Positions 1 to 10,597 of a stretch of 64,000 nt of DNA are shown piece after piece. The DNA comes from Sarocladium kiliense (lineage: Eukaryota; Ascomycota; Sordariomycetes; Hypocreales; Sarocladiaceae): NCBI GenBank assembly GCA_030734395.1, contig JAUZTG010000004.1, positions 1 to 64,000 on the forward strand, read 5' to 3'. The notes beneath the pieces are model-generated. The model was given only the letters and a program-made list of their open reading frames with translations, did not search any database and was not told the DNA's origin. How positions within the stretch are numbered: position 1 is the first letter of the stretch; each line of letters starts with the position of its first letter. Both the position numbers and the translations under genes were made by a program.

Positions 1-275
1 ACAAAGGTGTGTGTCATGTTCCTCCAAGCCGAGTTGGTGTCCAGCGTTCGGAGTGTGCTTAGTCAGAAAAAGGCGCCCGGCGCGCGATATTAAATGGGCG
101 GCCGGGCGCCCATGTATTGGCCGCCCCTCAATGGCGTATTTGTCGCATCGTCGTGATAAGCAGGCCCCTCGAGTCAGTCAAGCCCACCTGGATCTGAAAG
201 TCAATCTTTGCAGTCCAAGCTCAAATATACAAAGTCACTTCCCTACCAACCGTGCTGAACTTCAGAATTGCCAAG

Positions 276-1262
276 ATGGCGCCCATCAGCATACCTCGCC
301 CTGGCACAGCTGCAGCTAAAGCCCAGGCGCCAATCCCTGCACCGTCCGAAGCGGCATTTACAGCAACCTTCGGCAACCTCTTGCCACCTGCGCAGTTCCT
401 CACCACCTCCAATGGAAAGGCAGCGTATTATGAGATGCCACCCGCAGAGGCTGGCGGAAGCGCAAAGTCCCCAGAGCGAGTGCTGTTCGTCCACGGCGTT
501 CAGACACCTGCACTAGGCATGCTGCCCTTGGTACGCGCTCTGCGACCATCGTTCCCAAAGTCACATTTCGTGCTGATTGATCTTTGGGGACATGGGCTGA
601 GCGATGCTGTGCTTGCTCCGCACGAACCAAGTCTGTTCCACGGCTTGATAGATGCGCTGCTGGACAAGCTGGAGTGGCCATCCACGCATCTGGTCGGCTT
701 CTCCTTCGGTGGCGCCCTGACCGCTGGATATGTTACAACCAGGCCTTCCAAAGTGTCGAGTTTCACGCTTGTTGCGCCTGCTGGATTGATACCCTACTCT
801 AGCCTTACTGATGATGAGAAGGCCACGCTGAAGAGTGACGATGAAGAGGTCGCGCAGACATGGACCGTCAGCTGGCTCGAAGGAGGCGATCTCATCGTCC
901 CTGAAGACTGGAAAGAGAAGGTGGCTAACGGCGAAGTTGTTGCAGCTGCTGTCAAGAAGTGGCAAATGGCCGAGCATCCTGGGCATACAGCTACTGTCCG
1001 GGCCGTAGTTAGGGATGGCGGAGTTTTTGATGTTGATTCCCAGTCCAACTTCAAGGCGGCCGCGGGCTCAGCTATACCATACTACGGAATTGTGGGAGAA
1101 TTTGACCCAGTATGTTGCGAGGATGACTTGAAGAGGGTGGGATTCAAGCATGTCTCTGTGGTCCAAGGGGCTGGTCATGAGGTCGTCCGTGCGAGAGCAA
1201 GCGAGGTTGCGGCTCTTATCACGGACTTTTGGGGAAAGCAGTACTGGCTTGACCGTGCTTAG
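276..1262 (+). CDS. alpha/beta-hydrolase fold protein
   Basis: A 328-residue single-exon protein of the alpha/beta-hydrolase superfamily. An oxyanion-region HG pair lies at about residues 73-74. The nucleophile elbow GFSFGG puts the serine at about residue 143. A likely acid is the Asp in EFDPV at about 277 and the base is the His in GAGHE at about 301. The in-frame codon at 252 is GTG, so the ATG at 276 is taken as the start. No signal peptide is evident, so a cytosolic esterase, lipase or C-C hydrolase role is most likely; the substrate cannot be told. It sits 5' of the P450-reductase gene with an AT-rich spacer between them, and membership of that cluster is uncertain. Confidence 0.85.
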   Translation: MAPISIPRPGTAAAKAQAPIPAPSEAAFTATFGNLLPPAQFLTTSNGKAAYYEMPPAEAGGSAKSPERVLFVHGVQTPALGMLPLVRALRPSFPKSHFVLIDLWGHGLSDAVLAPHEPSLFHGLIDALLDKLEWPSTHLVGFSFGGALTAGYVTTRPSKVSSFTLVAPAGLIPYSSLTDDEKATLKSDDEEVAQTWTVSWLEGGDLIVPEDWKEKVANGEVVAAAVKKWQMAEHPGHTATVRAVVRDGGVFDVDSQSNFKAAAGSAIPYYGIVGEFDPVCCEDDLKRVGFKHVSVVQGAGHEVVRARASEVAALITDFWGKQYWLDRA

Positions 1263-1941
1263 TCCTACCTCTGGTGATATCTCGGCGATATGACAATAGT
1301 TCCTATCTTAGACCTAGGAACAGCGCGTATGATGCAAGTGGCCCCAGCTGATTTGGCCAGGGGATAGCTCAGATATTTCATTGAATTATGACCCTCACTT
1401 ATGCCCTACTATCATCTTACTGTGCTTTCCGATTCGCTTGATAGTAACATTACTTCTGCGTCAGGATTTCCCGCGACAGGATTTTCTTCTCTTCCCTTTG
1501 TTGATGTTGCTAATATAGTTCCCTCGCCTTTGAGGTCCTTGGCTAGGCACGAAATAGCATTCTTATATCGCACCCGAAATTTGCCTTCGAGCTTCGCCCC
1601 TATCGTGAGCAAAGCTGAGCGGCCCTCAGCTGGAGCTAAATATAAGTATAATCTTGCCTTGGTACAATAAAGTTAATAACTCTCTCAAATGTCAGTATTA
1701 AGCCATCTAACTACTAAGACTTGTAAATGATAATATTTTTTTTTAAGAATTTTCTATCTATAATCCATAAATAGCAAGCAGTTAAGTAAGTTCACTACAA
1801 TTTAGTACTAAAAGTGATTCAAGTATTTTTACTTTTAATTTTTTTTTTTTTTTTGCGTTGCTCTTTCTTAAGGCTATTTATAAGTTAAGTACTCTAAAAT
1901 CCTTGACCTAAGTGTATGCATGGCACATTATTTACGAATGC
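1263..1941. other. AT-rich spacer, possible mutated repeat
   Basis: No convincing gene. From about 1,660 to 1,920 the DNA becomes very AT-rich, with long T runs near 1,735 and 1,838-1,853 and many TA steps, unlike the neighbouring coding DNA. It could be a repeat-induced-point-mutation relic of a transposon, or just a long 3' flank. It separates the hydrolase from the 3' end of the convergent reductase gene. Confidence 0.4.
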
Positions 1942-4206
1942 TCAATGCCATCCCCAAACATCTTCCTGCCACTTGCTGTTACGCTTCATCGACTCAGCCC
2001 ATCCTGTGACTTGTTGCGCATCCCACCCTTTCAACTTTGCGACGGAAACCCTCAGAACCTTACCTACGTCACGGGCCATACTGGCACGACCGCAGACATA
2101 GAAACTGGCTCCATTCAATACCATACCGACAACTTCTTCCGCATGCTCCTCTATTCGGTCTTGCACGTACTTCCTCTTCTGTTTCTCCTGAGACGGCGCG
2201 ACGGAGTCTAAGTGCGGCCGCGAAAAAGCCGTCACAATCTTCAGCTTGTCACCTAGCTGGCGCTGCATTTCCAGTAGCTCGTCACGGTAGAGGTAGTCCG
2301 TTTCCGAAGACTGGCACCCGAAAAAGATCACCATCTGACCAACGGGCTTGTTGCCACCGATGCTTTGCAGTCGTAAACGCTCCTCGATGAAAGCACGGAA
2401 GGGGGCTATCCCGGTACCGGCAGCTACCATAAGGAGCGGGGTGGAAGCAAGGGCTGGGAGCTTGAACTTGGACCGTCGCGTCTGTGCAAACAGACAACAA
2501 GTTCCTTGCCCGAGGAATGCCGTCGTCTCCTTGAGGAGATTGGTTGCAAGACCAGGGATCACGATGGGAGATTGTGACGACTCTACAATCAGCTGAGTGT
2601 CGGAGATGCCAACCGTGATGGAAGGGGTTCGTGGCTTAACGATGCTTGACGAAGAGATGGAATAGTATCGAGGCTGCATCCGGGGCAGCGCTTCGATGAC
2701 GAACGATAAGGGCATGCCAGACCAGTCATTACCTTGGCCGCTCTGCTCTGCAGGTGAGCCGGCCCCGAGGGACAGTGTAAACTCGAGAAGCCTCCCCAAG
2801 TTGACATGAGTTGTCGACGTGAAAGCTGCGTAGGCCTCTTTACTACGGCCGAGGTTTAGTAGAAACTCCTTAGCCGAAGATGTAGGAGCGAATTCGGTTA
2901 ACCTCTGCATCGTGGCGCGTGACACTGGTGCGCAGATCTCCAGATGATGACGGAGGAGAGCTTCAAGTGTTGTTGGGCTGGGCACCTTGACTTTGACGGT
3001 TGGATCCAGGGTGTTGATCAAAAGAGGATGCCGCCTCTTGGCGTCCTCTGATGAACCAAGCATAGACAGCAGCCGTTCCACCTCGACCTCTGGGTTGGTG
3101 GGCCATATAGCAAGATGGTCCCCTGTCTTGTATCGAAGCTCAGGCTCCTCAGCGAGATCGAACTCGACGTGAAAACATTCTCTCTTGAGTCCCACCGTAC
3201 CTGGGGCCCCCGGCGAGCAGAGCTGGCGAGCGCGTTGGATCGGTAGGGGCCTGATGGGCGAGCTCAGTGATTGCTTTCTGGTACCGGAACCCGAGCCGCC
3301 GTGAGGAACGGGCTCATCGACGTATAGGTCGGACAGATCGAGTGAGTCATCTGGAACAACAGCGATGACCGGGGCATACTTAGCCTCGTGCTCCTCGAGG
3401 CCAAGTTCCTTGACGAAAAGGCCAAACAGCGCCTCCTTCCAGGCTATGAAGTCCTCCTCGGTGGTGCCGAGAGCATCGTCTGCTTTTCCAGTAGCCATGA
3501 GCCGCTGTGCGCCGCATGCCTGCAGTGCCTCATCAACCCCGGCGATGATGCGGTTGTAATACTGGTAGTGGCTGTTTCCCAAGCCGAACGCTGCGTAGCG
3601 CAGAGAAGCAAGCGGACGTGAACTGCGTTCTGACGGTTGCTGCCTCTGCAGCCAGTCCCAGAGCTCAGTGGCGTTGTCGCTGGGGTCTCCGTCGCCGTAT
3701 GTGGCCATGATGAAGACGGCGACTTTGGATTTTGGGATCTCGCCGATGGTCTCGGGATCGAAGTCGGAAATATCAGCGACGAGAGCATCGAAATGAAAGC
3801 GCTGGAGAAGTTCGCGGCCCAGCCTGGCAGCGAAGCCCTCTGCCGTGCCAGACTGGGACCCCCAGAACACAACTGCATTCTTGTTCTAAGCAACCGTTGA
3901 CAGTCAGTCAGGTCTGTATATGTTGTGCTGGCAATTCAGAGCTGGTAAACGTACCAACTCATCCAGTCTCTGTGCAATGTTCCGAGTCACGCCCTGCTTG
4001 GCCTGGCCGAGTCCGCCGGTTTCCTGGGGTCTCTCGTACCAGAAGTGACGGTATGGATCTGGTTTGTCCCAAGTATATTCTCGAAGGAAGTAGGCGGTGG
4101 AAATCAATACAACAACAGTGATGGCTGCTGCATCAACCAGGGTCTGAGGGGCCAGGATCCTGACCGCCTCTGCCACGGTTGGAGGGGACCTCACTAATGA
4201 TTCCAT
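1942..4206 (-). CDS. NADPH-cytochrome P450 reductase (paralog)
   Basis: Diflavin reductase that passes electrons from NADPH through FAD and FMN to microsomal P450s. Two exons, 4206-3955 and 3885-1942, with a 69-nt intron starting GTACGT, give 731 residues. There is an N-terminal membrane anchor at about residues 30-50. FMN-domain motifs are GSQSGTAE at 93 and TYGDGDPSDNA at 146. The FAD motif RYYSISSSS is at 490. NADPH motifs are AAGTGIAPFR at 572 and CGRASMARDV near 692. The aromatic C-terminal region (VWGWH) has the expected terminal Trp one residue in from the end. The start is the ATG at 4206; an in-frame upstream ATG at 4308 would add 34 residues with no family support. All cofactor motifs are intact, so it should be active. 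It lies close to a P450 gene, which suggests a dedicated partner rather than the housekeeping enzyme. Confidence 0.9.
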
Positions 4207-5046
4207 TGGGCAAGGTAGACTGTGCGCTGGGCTTTCTACCTGATGCTGTGGTAGGTGAAGGACATTCATTTGATTTAACATATACGATTTAACGACTCTA
4301 TAAGCCATAACCAGGTGAGCGTGGATCGTGAGGTCCGGCGCCGCGAACCCCAGGTCTGTGCACAGAAGTTACCTCTTCTGGACGGATCTACGAATAAGAT
4401 GCAACGTTTTTACATATCATAGGTCTGCCGAGCTCCCCCGGCGAAACTTTCCCAAACGAGGGCTACTGACCTTGTGGCGTTTCTCCCGGCGCGACATACT
4501 AAAAATAGGCGGGTGAGCTGGTGGCCCGCATTTCCATGGCAGCAGTGATGTTCGAGAACGACGGTGTCTTCCACAACATGGTGGTGACAAGGGTAACCTA
4601 CGGCGGGGAAGCATCCATCTCTGGTGAGAGGAAACTGGTTAGTTCCCTTTCGCCACATCTTTAGAGGGTTTAGAGTAACAACGTCGCTAAGTTGTCACGA
4701 TGGTAAAGCAGCATCTTTGAGGTCCCTTGGGTTGCAGTACAAGTCAACCCGGGTAGTATTACTCGGGACACTTTGCTTTGGTTGGTACGCGACCAAACCT
4801 AGGGACTATTATGTGTCGTTATTGTGTAGTCTGATTCAACTCAATGAAGCTGGCGAGCTAAAGGTGACTTTCACTCATGTATAGACTTCAACAACAGACA
4901 TTAACAACCCCAGATCTGTCTCTCTCTCTCTCTCTCTCCTAAAACGTGTATAAACGGAGTTGATGGAAGGTTTTGCATGGTTGTTCATAATCAGAAACCC
5001 TCTATGTATACTTCTATACGTAAAAGAAAAAGAGACAACTCAAGTC
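4207..5046. promoter_or_regulatory. reductase promoter / spacer with CT repeat
   Basis: This holds the 5' flank of the reductase gene and the 3' flank of the dehydrogenase gene, both on the minus strand. A (CT)n microsatellite lies at about 4,919-4,938. The 10-mer GAAACTTTCC at 4443-4452 recurs at 6557-6566 in the next promoter. No gene is seen. Confidence 0.4.
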
Positions 5047-6216
5047 TCACAGCCGCGACTGTTCAATACGCCGCCCAGTCTCGTCAAAGTAGATCTTCTT
5101 CCCAGAGTTCAGACTCTCCTGCAGTGCACAGCCAATCGCCACAGCCTGCACCGCGCCCGACAGCTTGAACGGCAGCTTCGTGTTGTCGAGACACGCCGCC
5201 GTGAACTCGTTGGCCTCGGTCACAAAGGCATGCTCAAAGCGGCCATAGTAGTCGTGTGGGATCTCGCGCCGCACGCCGCTCGGCTCGTGCACCTCGACTA
5301 GGGAGCCGGTTGGGTTCGCGTTGATGGCCAGCTTGCCGTCCGTGCCGATGACCTCCGTCATGTCGTGCTGTCCGGCGGCCATCATGCGCGAGGAGTAAAA
5401 GTACGCAATCTTGCCGTTCCAGAACTCGACGACCCCGACGCCGTTGTCGACGTCCTTGTGTTTCCGCAGATCCGGCTGCACAGCGCAGATGCCCATGGCC
5501 ACGGCGCTCTTGACTACCGAGTCCTGGCCCAGGAACCACAGCGCGAGGTCGATGTCGTGGATGTTGCAGTCGACGAAGATGCCGCCGCTGAACTCGGCGT
5601 AGGCAACGAAGAAACCCGTTGGGTCCAGGCGGTCGCACGTCTGCGAGCGGAAGACGGCCGGGCGTCCGATCCCGCCCGCATCCATGCGGTCAAAGGCCTC
5701 TCGATAGGACTTGTCGAAGCGGCGCGAGAAGCCGCACATGACCTTGAGGTGAGGCTTCTTCGCAGCGGCGTCGACTACCGACTGGGACTGTTTACACACT
5801 CAAGTCTCAGTGAACTCAGTCCCGGTGAACATTGAAACAGTCGAAGAATAAAGTCCAGCCACAAGTCTCGCGGAGGGGGGAAAACTCACCACTTCCACAC
5901 TCGTGCTGAGCGGCTTCTCGCATAGCACATGCTTGTCTGCGTTGATGGCCTTGATGGCCTCCTCGGCATGGGCCGTGGTCACTGTCGCGACAACGACGGC
6001 ATCCAGACCTGGATGTTTGAGCATCTCGTCGTAATCCATGTAGGTCTTGACACCAGCCGGCTCCAGCTCCCGCCGCGCCCAGTCGACCTCCTTGGGATCC
6101 GGGGTGAAGACGGCGACGAGCTCAGCTCGAGGCGTCCGGTTGAGGATATTGAGGGCATGACGGGCTCCCATCCGGCCGAGGCCAGCACAGGCGACTTGGA
6201 GCTTGCGAACAGCCAT
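5047..6216 (-). CDS. Gfo/Idh/MocA oxidoreductase, inositol 2-dehydrogenase-like
   Basis: NAD(P)-dependent dehydrogenase of the glucose-fructose oxidoreductase/inositol dehydrogenase/MocA family. Two exons, 6216-5890 and 5787-5047, with a 102-nt intron (GTGAGT...CAG), give 355 residues, the usual length. The Rossmann motif GLGRMG is at residues 12-17. The signature EKP (100-102) carries the catalytic Lys. The inositol-dehydrogenase-type D-x3-H pair is at Asp182 and His186, in DCNIHDID. Known family members oxidise myo-inositol or related cyclitols and sugars; the exact substrate is inferred. It starts 839 bp from the divergent P450 gene and probably shares its promoter. The nearby inositol-transporter-like gene supports a polyol role. 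Confidence 0.87.
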
Positions 6217-7054
6217 GCTTCTGAGTCAAGGCTCTCTCAGGTTCAGGGTCAAGTGTTCAGGGGTCTAGGATGAACGACTACGTACAGGCCCCAAAGAGTC
6301 GTGGTATGGGAGGGAATCCAACGGGGACAGGACCATGATGATGAGCGGGCTTGGACATGGGCATAGTCTTTTATTTGACAGAGTACGAGAGAGCTGCAAA
6401 CAGGCGGTCTGATCTACGCCTCGAGGGAGGAGAAGGTCATCGACTCGCTGTCAGGTAGACAATTCACTCCAGGTCCAGGTGAACCCCGTTTTGTCCCACT
6501 GCGGAGAAGGCCAAGCGCTGTACCGATCAAGACGTCGATCAACACGACAGTCCGTGGAAACTTTCCTGGCGGGGAATTCTCCCGTTTACAGACGATTCCC
6601 CACGTCCAGAGAGAGTAACTTTCGCCATTGCTCCCGGAGGCTAAGACAGCTTGCGTAAACCAGGAACCCCACGGGGCACGGCCTTTAGTGGATATGTATT
6701 CTCCGGAGACAACCATCTTCAGATAGGATACGACTGCCATGGGGGACATTTACCAAAACAAAAAAAATTGCAGTCTCATGTTGTTGCGAGATCACTAATA
6801 GTCGCAAGGCAGAGATTTCCTAATCGAGGCCCTCCATGACTCAACGAGGGACTTGTTCTTGTGTGTGTGTGTGTGTCTGTGTCTGACGCAATCGAAGGTA
6901 GGCCTTGCTTGCTCCTACGTGCCCAAAAGTCGATCTATAGGTATTTGGTAGACTCACCTCAGACATTATATTGCTGTTTCTCCCTACTGCGAATAGTGTT
7001 GGATCTCTTCACAGAACATCTAAACGTCTCTGAACCATAGGGTCACCGAGAACC
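6217..7054. promoter_or_regulatory. bidirectional promoter, dehydrogenase / P450
   Basis: An 838-bp divergent intergenic region that must hold the promoters of the dehydrogenase (-) and the P450 (+). It contains a short (GT)n tract near 6,858-6,880 and the 10-mer GAAACTTTCC at 6557-6566, shared with the reductase upstream region. No gene is seen. Confidence 0.5.
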
Positions 7055-8722
7055 ATGTCTTCGCTTCAGTCTAGGCTCCCATCGTTCCACGTCCCCTACG
7101 CAGCCGCTGTTGCCTTCCTGGTGGTTGGCTATATATTCGTGTGGCCATTGATTGTCTACTTTAGAGATGCCAAAGGTAGGTACATGCACTCATTCGCACA
7201 GAATGTAGCATCAGTGCCACATGATCAACAGGCTGACAACGTTCGCTGGAAAGGTCTACGGAGATTTCCCAACTTCGCCCCCTTCTCGGGAGCATCCAAC
7301 ATCCCCTTCATGATCCTGGCCCACGGAGGCTCCCGATCAAGTTACCTATCCCAGCTTCACAAGAAACAGCCCATCCTGCGGACCGGCACCAACAGCCTGT
7401 CCTTTGGCGATGTCCGTGCCATCAAGGACATCTACGGCCACGGATCCCGCTGCACAAAGGACGAACAGTACGACCTGCTCGCAGGGACGCACTACCACCT
7501 TGCAGATGCGACCAACAAGGCGGATCATGCTCGCAAGCGCAAGACCATGTCCTCAGCGTACGCGCTCAAGAACCTGGAGGGCTGGGAGCACAAGGTGGCC
7601 GATAAGGTCGAGCGCACGTTTGTCCATTTCGACAAGGTCTGTACCGCGCCTCTTCCACAGGGGAAGAAATTCGCCGACACGCAAGACTTGACCGTGGATT
7701 GCCGTGCCTGGACTAATTACTTCTCTCTGGATGCCATCGCAGACATTGGTCTGTCCGAGCGGCTGGGCCTTCTGGACCGGGGTCACGACCGAGTCGAGGC
7801 ACGGCACCTGGATGGCACCGTCTACGAATGCAGTCTGCGCGACTCTTTGTACCCGGTAGCCACCAAGCAGTCCCTGCTGATCTGGACCTACGACTGGTAC
7901 AAGATCCTCGACCGCCTATCCACCGTAGTCCCATACTACCGCCGACTCTCCGAGAAGGGCCAGCACTGGGATCGCATCGTCCTGCAGCGTGCCGCCCTGC
8001 GGCTCGAGCGCTACCGCGCCGGCGAGAGGCTCGACGACTTCTTCCAGGCCCTCATGGAGAACAAGAACGGCGAGCCCAACAACCTGGAGTGGGGCGAGAT
8101 CGTGGCTGAGATCAACATCATGATGAACGCCGGCAGCGTCACCACTGCCATCGCCCTCGCCAACGTCCTGCACGAGCTCATCAAGCACCCGGACGTCTTG
8201 AACCGACTCAGAGAAGAAGTCGACGCTGTCCTCGACCCGGAGGAAGTTGTCGCGCCGTACGACAAGGTTAAGCACCTCCCCTTCTTGCGAGCCTGTCTCG
8301 ACGAGTCCCTGCGGCTCCGCCCGCCAACACCGCAGGGTCTAACGCGCAAGACCCCTCCAGAAGGCCAGTACGTGATGGGGGAATGGATCCCCGGCGATAC
8401 GACCGTTGCCGTCTCCGCGCTCGTCGCCCACCGCAGCGCCGCCTTCAAGGACGCGGACGAGTTCATCCCCGAGCGGTGGCTGGGCGAAGAAGGGAAGGGG
8501 CTACAGTCATACTTCATCTCGTTCTCGGCGGGGGCGAGGGGCTGTATCGGAAGGAACATCTCGTACTTGGAGCAGACGGTGTTCGTGGCGTCGATGGTGC
8601 ACCGGTATGGGTTCGCCCTGGCCGAGGGGTTCGAGATGCAGCGGCGCGAGACGATGAACTGGATCTTGGGGGAGATGCCGATCAAGATATGGCGGAGGGA
8701 TCTTGAGGCGGAAGCGAGGTGA
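7055..8722 (+). CDS. cytochrome P450 monooxygenase
   Basis: Membrane-anchored P450 with an N-terminal TM helix at about residues 14-36. The open frame is continuous (555 codons), but 7176-7253 is best read as a 78-nt stop-free intron: donor GTAGGT, branch GCTGAC, acceptor AAAG. Its removal joins the TM-linker sequence naturally as DAKG-LRRFP and gives 529 residues. Numbered after splicing: I-helix AGSVTT at 333-338, ExxR (ESLR) at 391-394, PERW near 446, and heme loop FSAGARGCIG with axial Cys 471. The usual acid before the I-helix Thr is Val336. The substrate is unknown. It sits between a cyclitol-type dehydrogenase and a sugar/inositol-type carrier, with a reductase nearby. Confidence 0.9.
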   Translation: MSSLQSRLPSFHVPYAAAVAFLVVGYIFVWPLIVYFRDAKGRYMHSFAQNVASVPHDQQADNVRWKGLRRFPNFAPFSGASNIPFMILAHGGSRSSYLSQLHKKQPILRTGTNSLSFGDVRAIKDIYGHGSRCTKDEQYDLLAGTHYHLADATNKADHARKRKTMSSAYALKNLEGWEHKVADKVERTFVHFDKVCTAPLPQGKKFADTQDLTVDCRAWTNYFSLDAIADIGLSERLGLLDRGHDRVEARHLDGTVYECSLRDSLYPVATKQSLLIWTYDWYKILDRLSTVVPYYRRLSEKGQHWDRIVLQRAALRLERYRAGERLDDFFQALMENKNGEPNNLEWGEIVAEINIMMNAGSVTTAIALANVLHELIKHPDVLNRLREEVDAVLDPEEVVAPYDKVKHLPFLRACLDESLRLRPPTPQGLTRKTPPEGQYVMGEWIPGDTTVAVSALVAHRSAAFKDADEFIPERWLGEEGKGLQSYFISFSAGARGCIGRNISYLEQTVFVASMVHRYGFALAEGFEMQRRETMNWILGEMPIKIWRRDLEAEAR

Positions 8723-9270
8723 TCGTGTGTGTGTGTGCTGTAGTTCTAGAGGACGTTGGTATGTGAGGCATTGATGAAATAGCAGATTGATTTTTATGAT
8801 GTCGGTAGACAGATGAGCATGACTTAAATCCTAAAGTGAGCTCTGACTCTTTGCGTGAAGAGAGTAAGCTGTGATCATTATTCTGTTCATGAGTGCGCTT
8901 CGGCTTACTCTCTCTACCCTTATCGAGCTTAGAGAGGAAAATAAGTTTCGTGCCACAAGCACACAGACACTTTGCCATGCCACACGCCTTTTCACTTGAG
9001 ACTCACTACTGATTACTTACTAAAGTGTGTAGTCAATAATACCAATTCCTTATCGTTACCTAGATACTACTTCGATCAGCATGATGGCGATGATTAAACG
9101 TCTGTACTTCAACACAGCCTCGAAAGACTCATGCCAACGGGTTGTAGCGGCTGTAAATGGTATATACATATAGAGGGTATTCGTTGTTCATATTGTAGTA
9201 TCTAGTGCGACACATTGCCGATGAACAGAGCAACCTTCCTCAGGATATCATGGTAGTAAGAACCTCTGGG
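8723..9270. other. convergent 3' spacer
   Basis: 3' flanks of the P450 (+) and the transporter (-). A short GT tract follows the P450 stop. Otherwise I see nothing in it. Confidence 0.4.
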
Positions 9271-10540
9271 TCAAGGCGAGTCTGCTTCCTGCTCTTGCTT
9301 CCTCTTCACCGCCATCTCCTTCTGCAGCTCTCTCGCGCGCTGAACGCCAAAGCTGTGCTGGAAGATCTCCCTGATGTCCTCCAGCGTCATGCCCTTCACC
9401 TCTGGATAGGCGAAGTAGATGCAGATAGATCCGAGCGTGCAGATGGCCGCGTAGAAGCCGAAGGCGCCTGAGGGCGTGGTATTCTCCATCTGGGTCAGGA
9501 ATGTCGAGGCCACGATGACGTTGGAGCCCCAGCAAGTCATGGTGAGCATCATGGTGCCCATGGCGCGGACCTCCATGGGGAAGAACTCGCTGCTGAGCCA
9601 GGCGGTGTTCCCGATACCGGAAGAGTAGCAGGCAACGTAGAGAACCATGCTGACAAGGACGACGATGGCGGGCCCGCCGATCTTGTTGTCTGTCGCGAGG
9701 GAGAGGTCGTTGTGGACGGGAATCCAGATGAAGCAGATGGCGGCGACGAGCAGCCACAGGCCCATGAAGGGCACAGTGCACAGCAGGATACGACGGCGAC
9801 CCAGCTTGTCGACGAGCATCAGGTTGACCCAGGTGAAGAGGAAGTTGGTGCCTGCGATGACGGTGCCGACGGCGATGGGGTTGGAAAATCCCACCAGGCC
9901 GAAGAGGACGGGCGAGTAGTACATGAGCGCATTGAAGCCTCCAAGCTGGGAGATGGCCATGAGACCGCAAGCAGCGACGAGGGCGCGGAAGTTGGCCGGG
10001 ATGACATAGAGCTGCTTGAGCACCCACCAGCGGGACTTGCCCTTGTTGAGGGTCTTTGCGGCCTCAACGTGACCGGTGATGTGCATGACCTTCTGGGAGA
10101 CCTGCGCCTCTGTGCCGTTGGGGAAGATCCTGCGGATGACGGCCACGGCCAGCTCGGGCTTGCCATGGAAGATGAGCTGGCGAGGAGATTCAGGGCAAAA
10201 GGGCAGCAGGGCGGCGAGGAGGAGTGCAGGGAGCGCACCACCGCCGACCATGTATCTCCAACCGCCGGTGAGGTGCGTGAAGCCGGCTCCAACACCGTAG
10301 GAGATCAGCTGACCGCCTGAGGAAGCATATCGTTTAGTAAAGGTTGCATGGAATCTCTCTATTGGCAGGCTTGATTGGTTCATACCTGTGATGCACATGT
10401 TGTTCAAGCCAATCATCCTCCCACGCATTTTGGCTGGGGAAATTTCGGCAATATACCTGGATAGGAAGAGAGAAGGGCAATGGTCAGCTAGTTGAACAGC
10501 GAAAGGTTGATGTAGACACTGTCTCTCTCTCTCGCGCGCG

Positions 10541-10597
<57 letters not shown>

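Noticed and set aside
1401..1670. 89-residue ORF after the hydrolase
   Set aside because: No domain, no codon or splice support; it lies in a compositionally odd spacer.
5234..5835. Long antisense and alternate-frame ORFs in the dehydrogenase gene
   Set aside because: Arg-rich shadow frames typical of GC-rich coding DNA.
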